From positions 1-64,000 of the forward strand of contig NZ_CANKXW010000003.1 of assembly GCF_947487805.1 (NCBI RefSeq): a DNA stretch of 64,000 nt, read 5' to 3'. The notes beneath the pieces were generated by a model. It was not told where the DNA came from. It worked only from the letters and a program-made list of their open reading frames with translations, and made no database searches. The position numbers and the translations under genes are program-made. Positions 50,890 through 59,263 of this stretch are shown piece by piece. The first letter of the stretch is position 1. Every line of letters begins with the position of its first letter. Origin of the DNA: an uncultured Tateyamaria sp. (GTDB lineage: Bacteria; Pseudomonadota; Alphaproteobacteria; Rhodobacterales; Rhodobacteraceae).

Positions 50890-51453
50890 TCAGTGCAGCT
50901 TGGCTTCGACCTCGGCGATGGCGGCGTCGATCAGCTGGTTGCCGTTGGCGGCGGTCATCTGGTCGGCGATCACGTCGCGGGCGGCCTGAACGGCCACGAC
51001 AGCGGCGGTGTCACGCACCTCTTTCACGGCACCGGCCTGGGCCGATGCGATCTGGTCCTCGGCTGCGGCGACACGGCGCTCGATAGAGCGGGCGAGGTCG
51101 GCACGGGCCTGATCGGCTGCGGCTTCGGCGTCGACCTTGGCCTGCGCCACGATCTTGTCCGCCTGTTCCTGCACTTCCTGTTGCTTGCGCTTGTAGGTTG
51201 CCAGCAGGCTTGTCGCCTCTTCGCGCAGGGCGCGGGCCTCGTCGATCTCGGACTGGATGCCCTTGGCCCGGTCGTCCAGCATGCGCGACAGCATGCCCGG
51301 CACCTTGAAATACATCAGGACGCCGATGAACAGGATGAACGCCACCAGCACGATGAAGTCGGTGTTGGCCAGGCTCAGGAACGGACCCTTGGCCGCCAGC
51401 GCGGGGCTGGCCAGCAGCGTCAGTGCGGTCGCGGATGCAAAGATGTTGCGCAT
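50890..51453 (-). CDS. atpF: ATP synthase F0 subunit b
   Basis: A 187-residue peripheral-stalk subunit. An N-terminal hydrophobic start (possible leader), the membrane helix FIVLVAFILFIGVLMYF and then a long charged Ala/Glu/Arg-rich coiled coil are seen, the standard b design. It pairs with b' (51458-51994) to hold F1 against rotation. Last gene of the F0 operon, four bases after b'. Confidence 0.93.
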   Translation of the reverse strand: MRNIFASATALTLLASPALAAKGPFLSLANTDFIVLVAFILFIGVLMYFKVPGMLSRMLDDRAKGIQSEIDEARALREEATSLLATYKRKQQEVQEQADKIVAQAKVDAEAAADQARADLARSIERRVAAAEDQIASAQAGAVKEVRDTAAVVAVQAARDVIADQMTAANGNQLIDAAIAEVEAKLH

Positions 51454-51457
51454 GTGC

Positions 51458-51994
51458 TTACCCTTTCATCCGTGTGTCGACCGCAGCGGCGATCTTGGCG
51501 GCGTCGGCTGTGCCGCCCATGGCGGCGACGATGTCCTGCGCGGTGTCCTTGGCCACTTCGGCCACGGCTTCCATGGCGCCGGCGCGAATTTCGGCAATGG
51601 CCTTTTCGCTTTCGGCGGCCTTGGCTGCGATTTCCGCGTCGGCCTTTTCGATGGCGACGTCCAGGTCGGCCTGGATGGCGGCCTTGGTTTCGCCTGCGAT
51701 GCGCTGTGCCTCGGCGCGGGCATCGGCCAGCGCCTTGTCATAGGCCGCTTCGGCGGCTTCGGCCTGGGATTTCAGATCCTCGGCCGCGGCAATGTCATTT
51801 GTGATTGTGCCCTGGCGTTCCGCCAGAATGGCCGCGATCCGTGGCAGGGCCACGCGCGACAGCACGAAATAGATCGCGACAAGCGTGATCAGCAACCAGA
51901 AGACCTGGTTGTCGAAAGTGCCAATGTCGAGTTGCGGCATGCCCGGAGGGGCGCCTACTGCAACTTCGCCCAGGGCGTTTGTGTTCTCTGCCAT
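51458..51994 (-). CDS. atpX: ATP synthase F0 subunit b'
   Basis: A 178-residue second stalk subunit, the b' form known from photosynthetic bacteria and alphaproteobacteria. The membrane helix [20 protein letters not shown] with [15 protein letters not shown] behind it is typical of b', followed by an alanine-rich coiled coil. It is separated from atpE by 114 bases with two hairpins. Confidence 0.92.
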   Translation of the reverse strand: MAENTNALGEVAVGAPPGMPQLDIGTFDNQVFWLLITLVAIYFVLSRVALPRIAAILAERQGTITNDIAAAEDLKSQAEAAEAAYDKALADARAEAQRIAGETKAAIQADLDVAIEKADAEIAAKAAESEKAIAEIRAGAMEAVAEVAKDTAQDIVAAMGGTADAAKIAAAVDTRMKG

Positions 51995-52014
51995 ATCGGT
52001 CGTTCCTCTGGAGT

Positions 52015-52080
52015 GGCCCGATATGCCGGGCCGAAATGCGAAGCCGTTACATTGGGCAGCGTGAGGGTGTCACGCCGCCC
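52015..52080 (-). other. Two hairpins behind atpE
   Basis: GGCCCG-ATATGC-CGGGCC (52015-52032) is perfect. GGGCAGCGTGA (52054-52064) pairs with TCACGCCGCCC (52070-52080) with one wobble. In the mRNA they follow the c-subunit gene, whose product is needed in many copies, so they may protect or end part of the transcript there. Confidence 0.5.
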
Positions 52081-52108
52081 AACCGTAAGGAATGCGTCTC
52101 AGAGTGAC

Positions 52109-52333
52109 TTAGACAGCGAACATCAGCAGCAGAGCGACGAGGAACGAGAAGATCCCCAGGGCTTCTGCGAAGGCGATGCCGATGAACAGAGTAGCAGTCT
52201 GGCCGGCAGCAGCCGACGGGTTGCGCAGGGCGCCGGCGAGGAAGTTGCCAGCCACGTGACCAACACCGATGGCGGCTGCGCCGGAACCGATTGCTGCGAG
52301 GCCTGCGCCGATGTGTGCGAGTTCACCTTCCAT
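52109..52333 (-). CDS. atpE: ATP synthase F0 subunit c
   Basis: A 74-residue proteolipid with two transmembrane helices, the polar loop ALRNPS (R37, N38, P39) and the proton-carrying carboxylate E57 in GIAFAEALG. The first helix has the GxGxG-like packing motif ([17 protein letters not shown]). Neither helix shows the extra polar ligands of sodium-type rings, so a proton ring is expected. A short palindromic repeat lies 35 bases before its ATG. Confidence 0.97.
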   Translation of the reverse strand: MEGELAHIGAGLAAIGSGAAAIGVGHVAGNFLAGALRNPSAAAGQTATLFIGIAFAEALGIFSFLVALLLMFAV

Positions 52334-52367
52334 GAGAATTCTCCTTACGATTGGAAGTTTGATGTTC

Positions 52368-52390
52368 GTAGGGTGGGCAATATGCCCACC
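52368..52390. repeat. Short palindromic repeat, copy B
   Basis: Identical over 23 bases to the element at 42228-42250, with 8-bp arms GGTGGGCA and TGCCCACC. It lies in the 63-base spacer between atpB and atpE. Its hairpin would stand just upstream of the atpE leader in the mRNA. Confidence 0.7.
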
Positions 52391-52396
52391 AAACCT

Positions 52397-53155
52397 TTAG
52401 TGATGCGGGTGCAGTGCGTCCTTGAGATACACGCATGTGAGGATCGTGAAGACGTAGGCCTGGATGGCCGACACCAGCACTTCGAGACCGTAGATCGCCA
52501 TGACGCCGATGATCGCGACGGGCGCAATGGCCGCCACCTGGGCAAAGCCCGCGAACACCTTGAGAACGGCGTGACCGGCCATCATGTTGCCCGCCAAACG
52601 AATGGAGTGGCTGACCGGACGGACGAAATACGAGATGATTTCGATGATCGCCAGAACCGGGCGCAGCGGCAGCGGCGCGCTGGACACCCAGAAGAGGCCG
52701 AGGAAAGACGCGCCGTTCTTGACGAAGCCGAGGATGGTCACGGCAAAGAACACGCCAAAGCCCAGAATGGCCGTCACGGCGATGTGCGACGTGGTGGTGA
52801 ACGACATCGGAATCAGCCCGAGGAAGTTGGCGCAGAGGATGAACATGAACAGTGTCATGATATAGGGGAAGTACTTGATCCCGTCCTTGCCGGTCACGTC
52901 CTCGACCATCTTGTAGACAAAGCCGTACATCAGTTCGGCGATCGACTGGCCACGGCCCGGCACCACGGCGCGCTTGGACGTGGTCAGGACCATCAGGCCG
53001 ATGATGGCCAGAACGGCCAGTGCAAGCCACAGGGTCGCGTTGGTGATGGTGTACCAGTGAACCGGGTCGCCAACATCGCCAAACAGCGGTTTGACGATGA
53101 ACTGATCCATCGGGTGAAATTCGAGGCCACCGCCACCTTTTGCGTCGTCTGCCAT
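52397..53155 (-). CDS. atpB: ATP synthase F0 subunit a
   Basis: A 252-residue membrane subunit with five to six helices. The essential arginine that faces the c-ring is in [12 protein letters not shown], and the C-terminal helix [22 protein letters not shown] has the conserved Gln. It forms the proton channel. It follows atpI by 19 bases. Confidence 0.96.
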   Translation of the reverse strand: MADDAKGGGGLEFHPMDQFIVKPLFGDVGDPVHWYTITNATLWLALAVLAIIGLMVLTTSKRAVVPGRGQSIAELMYGFVYKMVEDVTGKDGIKYFPYIMTLFMFILCANFLGLIPMSFTTTSHIAVTAILGFGVFFAVTILGFVKNGASFLGLFWVSSAPLPLRPVLAIIEIISYFVRPVSHSIRLAGNMMAGHAVLKVFAGFAQVAAIAPVAIIGVMAIYGLEVLVSAIQAYVFTILTCVYLKDALHPHH

Positions 53156-53174
53156 CCGGCTGTCTCCACTTGTC

Positions 53175-53510
53175 TCACCCGTTCGGGTGGGTCTCGTCCT
53201 CGGCCATTTCGGCCGCTTGTCGGCTCTGCACTTCTTCGGCGCTGCGCATCATCGTTTTGACGCCGGCCGCGAAGCCCAGAAAAATAAACACGATCATGAA
53301 CCATGGAGAGGTGCCAAAGATGGCGTCCAGCCCGTAGCCCATGCCAAACCCGATCCCCAGACCGGCCACCAGTTCGATCACCATACGCCAGGCGAGTTGG
53401 GCCTGAGAGTGATGATCCGGCGTGCGGGGTTTGGGGGCGTGCACCTCTTTGACGGCGTCGATCCGGGCGCTGAGCGCCTCCATCTTGGCCTTGTTGTCAG
53501 GGTCGGTCAC
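53175..53510 (-). CDS. atpI: ATP synthase protein I (AtpI/AtpQ family)
   Basis: A 111-residue protein with two membrane helices ([20 protein letters not shown] and [20 protein letters not shown]) preceded by a charged N-terminus with DHHSQAQ, typical of alphaproteobacterial AtpI, an assembly or ion factor of the synthase. GTG at 53510 is the preferred start, since the family begins with a short acidic stretch before the conserved helix; ATG 53483 is the alternative. First gene of the F0 operon. Confidence 0.85.
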   Translation of the reverse strand: MTDPDNKAKMEALSARIDAVKEVHAPKPRTPDHHSQAQLAWRMVIELVAGLGIGFGMGYGLDAIFGTSPWFMIVFIFLGFAAGVKTMMRSAEEVQSRQAAEMAEDETHPNG

Positions 53511-53541
53511 ACACCTTCGTCCCGCAATTTGGATTACAGGG

Positions 53542-53570
53542 TGGATATGTCGGGTGGGGGCGTGAGTCAA
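53542..53570 (-). promoter_or_regulatory. Probable promoter of the F0 operon
   Basis: On the minus strand TTGACT (53570-53565), a 17-base spacer and TATCCA (53547-53542) lie about 30 bases upstream of the atpI start codon. Confidence 0.45.
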
Positions 53571-53695
53571 CGCGCTGCTTGTTGCGTGGGGTATGGTGTT
53601 AGGTCTTTGTTTTCTTGCATATTTTTGGAACAATGAAGATGGGCGACACCGCGCCGCACCCTTGGTCAGGGGCGGATTGCGGGGCTTTGGCTTAT

Positions 53696-54595
53696 TCAAC
53701 CGTTTGGTTGATTTTCTGCGCGGCGCAGCGCCTGTGTGTGGTCGAGCAGCCATGTGCGGACCTGGCGCACGGCCTTGCGCCGTCCGGCCTGACCGCTGGT
53801 CAGCAGGTGAAAGGAGCCTTGACGGAAGCCCACATCCGACACCCGCACGAGGCGACCTGCGGTTTCGTCGAGGTGGGTGCCGTCGGACGCGCCAAGGTAG
53901 ATCCCCGCCCCGTGCACCGCCGCCTCGAGTGCGAGCGCCGCGCGCATCCGCCAGGGCGGGTCGGGCACGGCGACGTCGAAACCCGCGATGCGCGCCCAGT
54001 CGATCCATATGTTGGGGCCACGGTCGCGCAGGAGGGGGCGTTCGGTCAGGTCGCTTGGGCGCAGGGTGTCGTCCGGCAGGTATCCCGGCGCAGTGAACGG
54101 ATAGATCGGCGCATCGCTCAGCAGATCCGAGGGTTGGTCGAGGCTGCCGGTCTTGGCGTAGCGGATGGCGAGGTCGGCCTCGTAGCGGTCGAGGTCGGCC
54201 AGTTCGTTGGAGCCGACCAGCCGCAGGTCGATGCCCGGCAGATCCTTTTGGAACCTGGCCAGCAAGGGGATCACGATCTTGGTGGCGAAGACCGGTTCGC
54301 TGTTGACCACGACCCGCCCGGCGGGGGCGTCGGCGAGCCCTTCGGTCGCCTCGCCGATCACGTCGAAGGCGGGGGTGATGCGCTGGAGATAGTGGCTGCC
54401 CTCGGCGGTGAGGGCCACGCCGCGGGCGGCGTCCCGAAAGAGGTGCACGCCCAGCCGCGCTTCGAGCCCGCGCACGTGGCGGCTGATGGCGGAGTGGCTC
54501 ACGCCCAGTTCGTCCGCGGCGCGGCTGAAGCTTTCGTGGCGGGCGGCGGCCTCGAAGGCGCGCAGGGCGTTGAGCGGGGGCAAGGTGCGGGACAT
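53696..54595 (-). CDS. LysR-family transcriptional regulator (GcvA-like)
   Basis: A 299-residue regulator: helix-turn-helix LNALRAFEAAARHESFSRAA followed by DELGVSHSAISRHVRGLEARLG, then the GcvA-type effector domain (APGYLPDD, RDRGPNIWIDW, GIYLGASD). ATG at 54595. It is divergent from a small DUF1127-like gene. An inverted repeat in the spacer is a likely autoregulatory site. The 185 bases up to atpI hold only the atp promoter. Confidence 0.87.
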   Translation of the reverse strand: MSRTLPPLNALRAFEAAARHESFSRAADELGVSHSAISRHVRGLEARLGVHLFRDAARGVALTAEGSHYLQRITPAFDVIGEATEGLADAPAGRVVVNSEPVFATKIVIPLLARFQKDLPGIDLRLVGSNELADLDRYEADLAIRYAKTGSLDQPSDLLSDAPIYPFTAPGYLPDDTLRPSDLTERPLLRDRGPNIWIDWARIAGFDVAVPDPPWRMRAALALEAAVHGAGIYLGASDGTHLDETAGRLVRVSDVGFRQGSFHLLTSGQAGRRKAVRQVRTWLLDHTQALRRAENQPNG

Positions 54596-54607
54596 GTGAT
54601 GGTGACC

Positions 54608-54624
54608 TGTGCAGAAAACGCACA
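54608..54624. promoter_or_regulatory. Likely LysR-type binding site
   Basis: TGTGC-N7-GCACA is a perfect inverted repeat with the T-N11-A frame of LysR boxes, 13 bases upstream of the LysR ATG in the divergent region. Confidence 0.5.
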
Positions 54625-54705
54625 AGAGATGTCAGGGAACTCTGTTTGTGGCAAGGGCTGTGTTTGGGCATGTTGGGCGCATTCCTCAACCCAAAGAGGC
54701 CTTTC

Positions 54706-54915
54706 ATGCTTATCACCCAACAAAACGCGCTTTTACGCGCCCTGTCGACCTGTGCTAAAATCTTGCGCCGCTTGCGGCCTGCGGCAACAGTCAAAGGCAC
54801 CGCCTTGCCGCCGATGACCGACCATATCGCCCGCGACATCGGGCTGACGCCGCATGAGCGGGCGTTGATGTCGCATCACTGGCCGTCGCGCGACAGCAGG
54901 CACCCGTTTCTGTGA
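54706..54915 (+). CDS. Small DUF1127-like protein
   Basis: A 69-residue basic protein. The C-terminal half (LPPMTDHIARDIGLTPHERALM) resembles the DUF1127 signature, in which a helix ends in RDIGL. Some such proteins bind RNA and affect phosphate, carbon or motility traits in alphaproteobacteria. AAGAGG sits seven bases before the ATG. Divergent from the LysR gene, which may control it. The length and N-terminal half are looser than the family norm of 45-70 residues. Confidence 0.6.
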   Translation: MLITQQNALLRALSTCAKILRRLRPAATVKGTALPPMTDHIARDIGLTPHERALMSHHWPSRDSRHPFL

Positions 54916-54953
54916 TCGCTTTCCCTTGGCGCGCGCGCCCGGTATGACGGGGC

Positions 54954-55295
54954 ATGGCCGATCCGCTCGACACTGTGTTTTCTGCGCTTGCCGACCCGAC
55001 GCGGCGGGCGATCCTGACCATGCTGCTGGAGGATGACATGGCCGTCACGGATGTGGCGGAGCCGTTCGAGATGTCGCTGGCCGCGATTTCGAAGCACCTG
55101 ACGATCCTGACGCGCGCGGGCCTGATCACGCAGGAAAAGCGCGGGCGGGTGAAATGGTGCAAGCTGGACCCCGACGCGATGCGGGCGGCGTCCGTGTGGA
55201 TGCAGGGGTTTGGCCAGTTCGAGCCGGTGAACCTGGATGCGTTCGAGCGGTTTCTGGCCGCAGAGCTGCCGCATGATCCCGCCGCTGACGGATGA
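54954..55295 (+). CDS. ArsR-family transcriptional regulator
   Basis: A 113-residue winged-helix regulator: ALADPTRRAILTMLLEDDMAV, VAEPFEMSLAAISKHLTILTRAGL and the wing ITQEKRGRVKWCKLD. No metal-binding CxC motif, so not an arsenic sensor; this subgroup is often next to an SRPBCC gene, which is absent here. Its last 23 bases overlap the GT61 gene. Confidence 0.9.
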   Translation: MADPLDTVFSALADPTRRAILTMLLEDDMAVTDVAEPFEMSLAAISKHLTILTRAGLITQEKRGRVKWCKLDPDAMRAASVWMQGFGQFEPVNLDAFERFLAAELPHDPAADG

Positions 55296-56235
55296 CCTGC
55301 CCGACCCGCGCATCCGTGTGGTGCGCGGCGCGGTGGTGGTGCCGGATCAGGGGGCCGATCTGGTGCCGCACGGTGTGTTCGACAGTCGTGGCGCGTTCCT
55401 GCCCCTGTCGCGGGCGCGGTTGTCGCGCGGGCGGGTCAGTGCCGTGCCCGAGGCGCGCGCGGTCGAGGACCATCTGCCCGGCACGCATCTGTATATGGGG
55501 TGCAGCCACACGCATTTCGGTCATTTCCTGCTGGAGGGGATTGCGCGCCTGTGGGCGCTGGATCATGCGGAGATGCGCATTGACGGACTGGTCCTGCCCG
55601 CGCGAGGCGACATGGATATGGAGCACAACCTATCGCACAATCTGGGGCCGGTGGTGGCGCGGCTGTGCGATGGGCTGCCTGTCCGCATCCTGCATGTGCC
55701 GACGCGGGTGGACCGTCTGGTCCTGCCCAGTGCGGGGTTTGGGCATGGGCCGTGGCTGGCCGGGACGCCCGCGTTCCGCGCCTTTGTCGCCAAGCGGTTT
55801 GCGCAGATCGAGGTGGACGGGCCGGAGCGGCTGTACCTGACGCGGGGCCGGTTAAACCGACCCGATCAGTTGGTGGACCGCGAGGACGAGATCGAGGCGA
55901 TGATGGAGGCGGCGGGGTATTTCGTCTTTGCGCCCGAAAAGTTCCATTTCGAGGTGCAGTTGGGCGTGTTTCGCGCGGCGCGGCAGATCGTCGGGCCGGA
56001 CGGATCGGCCTTTCACCACCTGCCTTTTGCCATGCGCGGGGATGCGCGGGCGGCGGTGTTCATGCGGCGCAACCGGCCCGAGGTGTTGGGGTACCTTGCG
56101 CGGCAGATGGAGGGGTTTGCCGATGTCACCCCCACCACGATTGACCCGCGTGTGCGCCCCTTGCCGCGCACGACGCCTGCGCCGCTTGATCTGGATGTGC
56201 TGCGGGACAAGCTGGCCGATGCCGGGTTTCTCTAG
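55273..56235 (+). CDS. Glycosyltransferase family 61 (DUF563) protein
   Basis: A 320-residue protein. Features of GT61: FGHFLLEGIARLWAL early, RLYLTRGRLNRPDQLVDREDEIEAMMEAAGYFVFAPEKFHF split around the usual (L/I)Y(L/I)(S/T)R motif, and the acceptor region VGPDGSAFHHLPFAM. It would add a sugar to a cell-surface glycan, though bacterial members are poorly studied. No other polysaccharide gene is close. Overlap with arsR suggests co-transcription. The stop shares CTAG with the convergent EamA gene. Confidence 0.8.
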   Translation: MIPPLTDDLPDPRIRVVRGAVVVPDQGADLVPHGVFDSRGAFLPLSRARLSRGRVSAVPEARAVEDHLPGTHLYMGCSHTHFGHFLLEGIARLWALDHAEMRIDGLVLPARGDMDMEHNLSHNLGPVVARLCDGLPVRILHVPTRVDRLVLPSAGFGHGPWLAGTPAFRAFVAKRFAQIEVDGPERLYLTRGRLNRPDQLVDREDEIEAMMEAAGYFVFAPEKFHFEVQLGVFRAARQIVGPDGSAFHHLPFAMRGDARAAVFMRRNRPEVLGYLARQMEGFADVTPTTIDPRVRPLPRTTPAPLDLDVLRDKLADAGFL

Positions 56236-57122
56236 CGGGCGCTGTCCTCGTCCCGCAGGAGCATCAGCAGCGCCACGATGGTCAGGGCCACACCGGCAAG
56301 CACCAGCGGCCCCGGCACGCCGTTGCCCAGCGCGATTTCCCAGCCGATCACCCATGTGGGGGTGAGGTAGGTGTAGGCCATGACCTTGGCCGAAGGCAGG
56401 CGCAGGGAGGCAAATTGCAGCAGGACGAAAGTGGCCGCGCTGGCAAAGATCGCGATGTAGATCAGCGTGATCCAGACGATGCCCGGCAGGGCCGCCCATT
56501 GTGTCGCGCGCAGGTCACCCCAGCCATAGACCGTGAGAATCAGTGCGCCCGCGAGCAGGGTGCCGAGGGTGAAGACCACCGCGCTTTCGCCGCGGTTGAG
56601 CCGGCGCACCAGCGGGGTGTAGACGGCGTGGGCGACGCAGCCGAAGAAATAGATGACCTCGCCCCGACCCACGGCAAAGGCCATCAGCGCCGAAATGTCC
56701 GCGCGAAAGATCACCCAGAGCGCGCCCGTGGCCCCGATGGCCAGCGCCAGCGCCATGCGCGGGGTTGTGACCTGTCGCAGGAGGAGCCAGCCAAAGCCGC
56801 CCGCGAGCACCGGCGTCAGGGTAAAGACGGCGGCGGCGCTGACCGGGGGTGCGGTTTTCAGCCCCTCGAACATCAGGACAAAATACGTGGCAAAGAATCC
56901 GCCCAGCAGCAGGTAGCGCCATGGGGCGGCCAGCGCCGACCGGGGCACGCCGCCGCGCGCCCAGGCCACCGCGCCGATCACGCAGGCCGCGATGCCGAAC
57001 CGTGCGGCATTGAGTGCCGCGGGTGCGATTTCATTGGCCGCCAGAGACCCGAGCGAGAACGACCCCGCCACGAGGGCGGAGAAGCACAGCATCGCCAGGT
57101 GGCCCTGAAGCGCGGGGGTCAC
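56232..57122 (-). CDS. EamA/DMT-family transporter
   Basis: A 296-residue inner-membrane protein with about ten hydrophobic segments in two EamA halves (SFSLGSLAANEIAPAALNAARF; the second starting near FFGCVAHAVYTPLVRRLN). It probably exports an amino acid or other metabolite. The GTG at 57122 overlaps the LysR stop and gives a complete first helix; ATG 57092 would cut it. It follows the LysR gene, its likely regulator. Confidence 0.85.
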   Translation of the reverse strand: MTPALQGHLAMLCFSALVAGSFSLGSLAANEIAPAALNAARFGIAACVIGAVAWARGGVPRSALAAPWRYLLLGGFFATYFVLMFEGLKTAPPVSAAAVFTLTPVLAGGFGWLLLRQVTTPRMALALAIGATGALWVIFRADISALMAFAVGRGEVIYFFGCVAHAVYTPLVRRLNRGESAVVFTLGTLLAGALILTVYGWGDLRATQWAALPGIVWITLIYIAIFASAATFVLLQFASLRLPSAKVMAYTYLTPTWVIGWEIALGNGVPGPLVLAGVALTIVALLMLLRDEDSAR

Positions 57123-58000
57123 AGCACCTGCCAGTTCTTGGACTGATCCTTGAGATAGGTCAGGAAGGCCTGCACCTTGTTGGTGCGGTGCAGATCCACG
57201 TGGGTCACCAGCCAGAGCGGCGCGGACCAGTCTTCGCGCGGGGGCATGATTTCGACCAGATCCGGGTTGGCGCGTGCCTCGAGCACCGACAGGAACCCGA
57301 TCCCCGCCCCCGCCAGCACCGCCTGTTCCAGCGCACGCACGTCCGTGGAGCGGAAGGTGATGTCGTCCTCGCTCACCTGGCTGCGGAGCCATTTGTGGAA
57401 GGGCGCGCGGTTGTCGGCGGCGTCGTGGCTGACAAAGCGGTGGCCGGTGCAGGTGGCGATATCGCCGGGGTGTCCGTATTCGGCGACATAGCCCTTGGTG
57501 GCGTAGATCCCCATCGACTGGCGCACGAAAGGCTGCACGACATTGTCGGGCTGATCCGGCGCGTTGCCTGCGCGGATGGCCACATGCGCCTCGCCGTATT
57601 CCAGCCGGAACAGCCGGTCGCCGGTCAGGTAGCGGACGACCACATCCGGGTGCATCCGCTGAAATTCGGTCAGGACCGGGGCCATGCGCGGGGCCATGTT
57701 GACCAGCGATGTGACCACCAGTTCGCCCGACACTTCGGTGCCGCGGCCCTTGATCCGGCCCACCAGCTGGCTGAACTGATCATCCGTCGCCTGCGCCACG
57801 CGAAACAGGTCATCGCCCGCCTCGGTCGCGGTATAACCGCGCGCGTGCCGTTGAAAGAGTTTGACGCCCAACCGCCCCTCGAGCGCATCGATATGGCGGA
57901 TGACCGTGGCGTGGTGCACGCCCAAGACATCTGCCGCCCCGCTGACCGTGCCCATTCGGGCCACCTGATACGCGGTCTTGATCTCGTCCCAATTGTCCAT
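57119..58000 (-). CDS. LysR-family transcriptional regulator
   Basis: A 293-residue regulator: helix-turn-helix IKTAYQVARMGTVSGAADVLG and VHHATVIRHIDALEGRLGVKLF, followed by the effector domain. It is divergent from azoR with 117 bases between, a layout that usually means it regulates that reductase. It is also translationally coupled to the EamA gene downstream. The divergent spacer holds GCAATTGC and TTGC/GCAA half-sites. ATG 58000. Confidence 0.88.
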   Translation of the reverse strand: MDNWDEIKTAYQVARMGTVSGAADVLGVHHATVIRHIDALEGRLGVKLFQRHARGYTATEAGDDLFRVAQATDDQFSQLVGRIKGRGTEVSGELVVTSLVNMAPRMAPVLTEFQRMHPDVVVRYLTGDRLFRLEYGEAHVAIRAGNAPDQPDNVVQPFVRQSMGIYATKGYVAEYGHPGDIATCTGHRFVSHDAADNRAPFHKWLRSQVSEDDITFRSTDVRALEQAVLAGAGIGFLSVLEARANPDLVEIMPPREDWSAPLWLVTHVDLHRTNKVQAFLTYLKDQSKNWQVL

Positions 58001-58117
58001 GTGTGACCTGTACTGTGCAATTCCAAACAGATGCTGTTGAGTTTCAGCAATTGCGTTCGAATTTGCAAGGGCCAATTGTCACCGCAGACAGACACAAATC
58101 CCAAAGAGGACCCGACC

Positions 58118-58690
58118 ATGACCATTCTGCATATCGACAGCTCTGCCCGTACCGAAGGCTCCGTTTCCCGCGACCTGTCGGCCGACATCGTTGCACAGCT
58201 GGGCGGCGACGTGATCCGCCGCGACCTGACCGAAGCCCTGCCGCAAATCACCGAGACCTGGGTGAACGCGAACTTTACCCCCGCCGATGCGCGCGACGCG
58301 GCACAGCGCGACACGCTGGCCCTGTCGGACGCGCTGGTGGTCGAACTGGAGGCCGCCGATACGGTGGTGATCGGCCTGCCCGTCTATAACTTTGGGGTGC
58401 CTGCGGCGCTGAAAGCGTGGATCGACCTGATCGCGCGGGCGGGCCTGACGTTCAAATACACCGAGAACGGCCCCGTGGGCCTGCTGGAGGGCAAGCGGGC
58501 CATCATCGCTGTCGCCACGGGCGGCACACCGGTGGGCAGCGACATCGACTTTGCCACCGGTTACCTGCGCCACGTGCTGGGGTTTGTGGGCATCACGGAG
58601 GTGGACGTCATTGCCGCCGACCGTGTGATGGCCCAGGGCGCCGAGGCCATCGCAAACGCCAAGGCCGAGATTGCCAAACTGGCCGCCTGA
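58118..58690 (+). CDS. azoR: FMN-dependent NADH-azoreductase/quinone reductase
   Basis: A 190-residue flavodoxin-fold reductase: ILHIDSSARTEGSVSRDLS, PVYNFGVPAALKAWIDLIARAGLTF cut around the FMN contacts, and AVATGGTPVGSDIDFATGYLRHVLGF. It reduces quinones and azo compounds by two electrons and protects against thiol or electrophile stress. AGAGG lies 9 bases before the ATG. A strong terminator follows. Probably under the divergent LysR regulator. Confidence 0.92.
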   Translation: MTILHIDSSARTEGSVSRDLSADIVAQLGGDVIRRDLTEALPQITETWVNANFTPADARDAAQRDTLALSDALVVELEAADTVVIGLPVYNFGVPAALKAWIDLIARAGLTFKYTENGPVGLLEGKRAIIAVATGGTPVGSDIDFATGYLRHVLGFVGITEVDVIAADRVMAQGAEAIANAKAEIAKLAA

Positions 58691-58721
58691 CACGCCTTTG
58701 GGTACTGCCACCACTCACCTG

Positions 58722-58749
58722 CCCCCGCCCGATTGTGGCGGGGGTTTTT
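58722..58749 (+). terminator. Rho-independent terminator of azoR
   Basis: CCCCCGCC and GGCGGGGG form an 8-bp stem with a 7-base loop, followed directly by TTTTTC. It begins 31 bases past the azoR stop. Confidence 0.9.
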
Positions 58750-58798
58750 CGTTGCGCCCGCTTGTTGTGGCCCTGTGCGGGGCATTAGGCTGGGGGCC

Positions 58799-59263
58799 AT
58801 GACCGTGTTGCGCAACATGCCCCAGCAATTGATCCTCGCCCATGCGCCCTGGCTGCTGGGGGGTGGGTTGATCGTTTGCATGGTCGCCTGTGCGGCGGCG
58901 GGGCTGGCGTTGATTGCCGGGGGCGAGACGGCGGGGCTGTTGACGGTGATCTTTGGCGCGGGCGTGCCGTTGGGGATCTTTGCGATGGCGGTCAAGCGGG
59001 ATCAGGTGATTTTCGATGCCACAGCCGGGACGGTCACGGTCCAGCGCCGCACCCTGCTGGGCTATCGCAGCGCCACCCACCCCTTGGCGGTCGTGCGGCG
59101 GGCCGAGGTCGAGGCGTTTTCCGATACGGGCCGCGCGACGCTGACCTTTCACGACACCACCCCGCCCTATCCGCTGGTCGAGGCGTACCACTCCGGCAAC
59201 GGCCCGCGCCAGACGGCAGCGGCGATCAACGACTGGCTGCGCGCCTGGCGGCGGGGTGGCTGA
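58799..59263 (+). CDS. Unknown membrane protein, 154 residues
   Basis: I do not recognise a family. Two hydrophobic segments (about 18-40 and 45-62) are followed by a soluble strand-rich C-terminal half (VIFDATAGTVTVQRRTLLGY, ATLTFHDTTPPYPLVEAY) that resembles PH-like domains of small bacterial membrane proteins. GGGGG lies just ahead of the ATG. Stop codon abuts that of the convergent DinB gene in TGATCA. Confidence 0.7.
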   Translation: MTVLRNMPQQLILAHAPWLLGGGLIVCMVACAAAGLALIAGGETAGLLTVIFGAGVPLGIFAMAVKRDQVIFDATAGTVTVQRRTLLGYRSATHPLAVVRRAEVEAFSDTGRATLTFHDTTPPYPLVEAYHSGNGPRQTAAAINDWLRAWRRGG

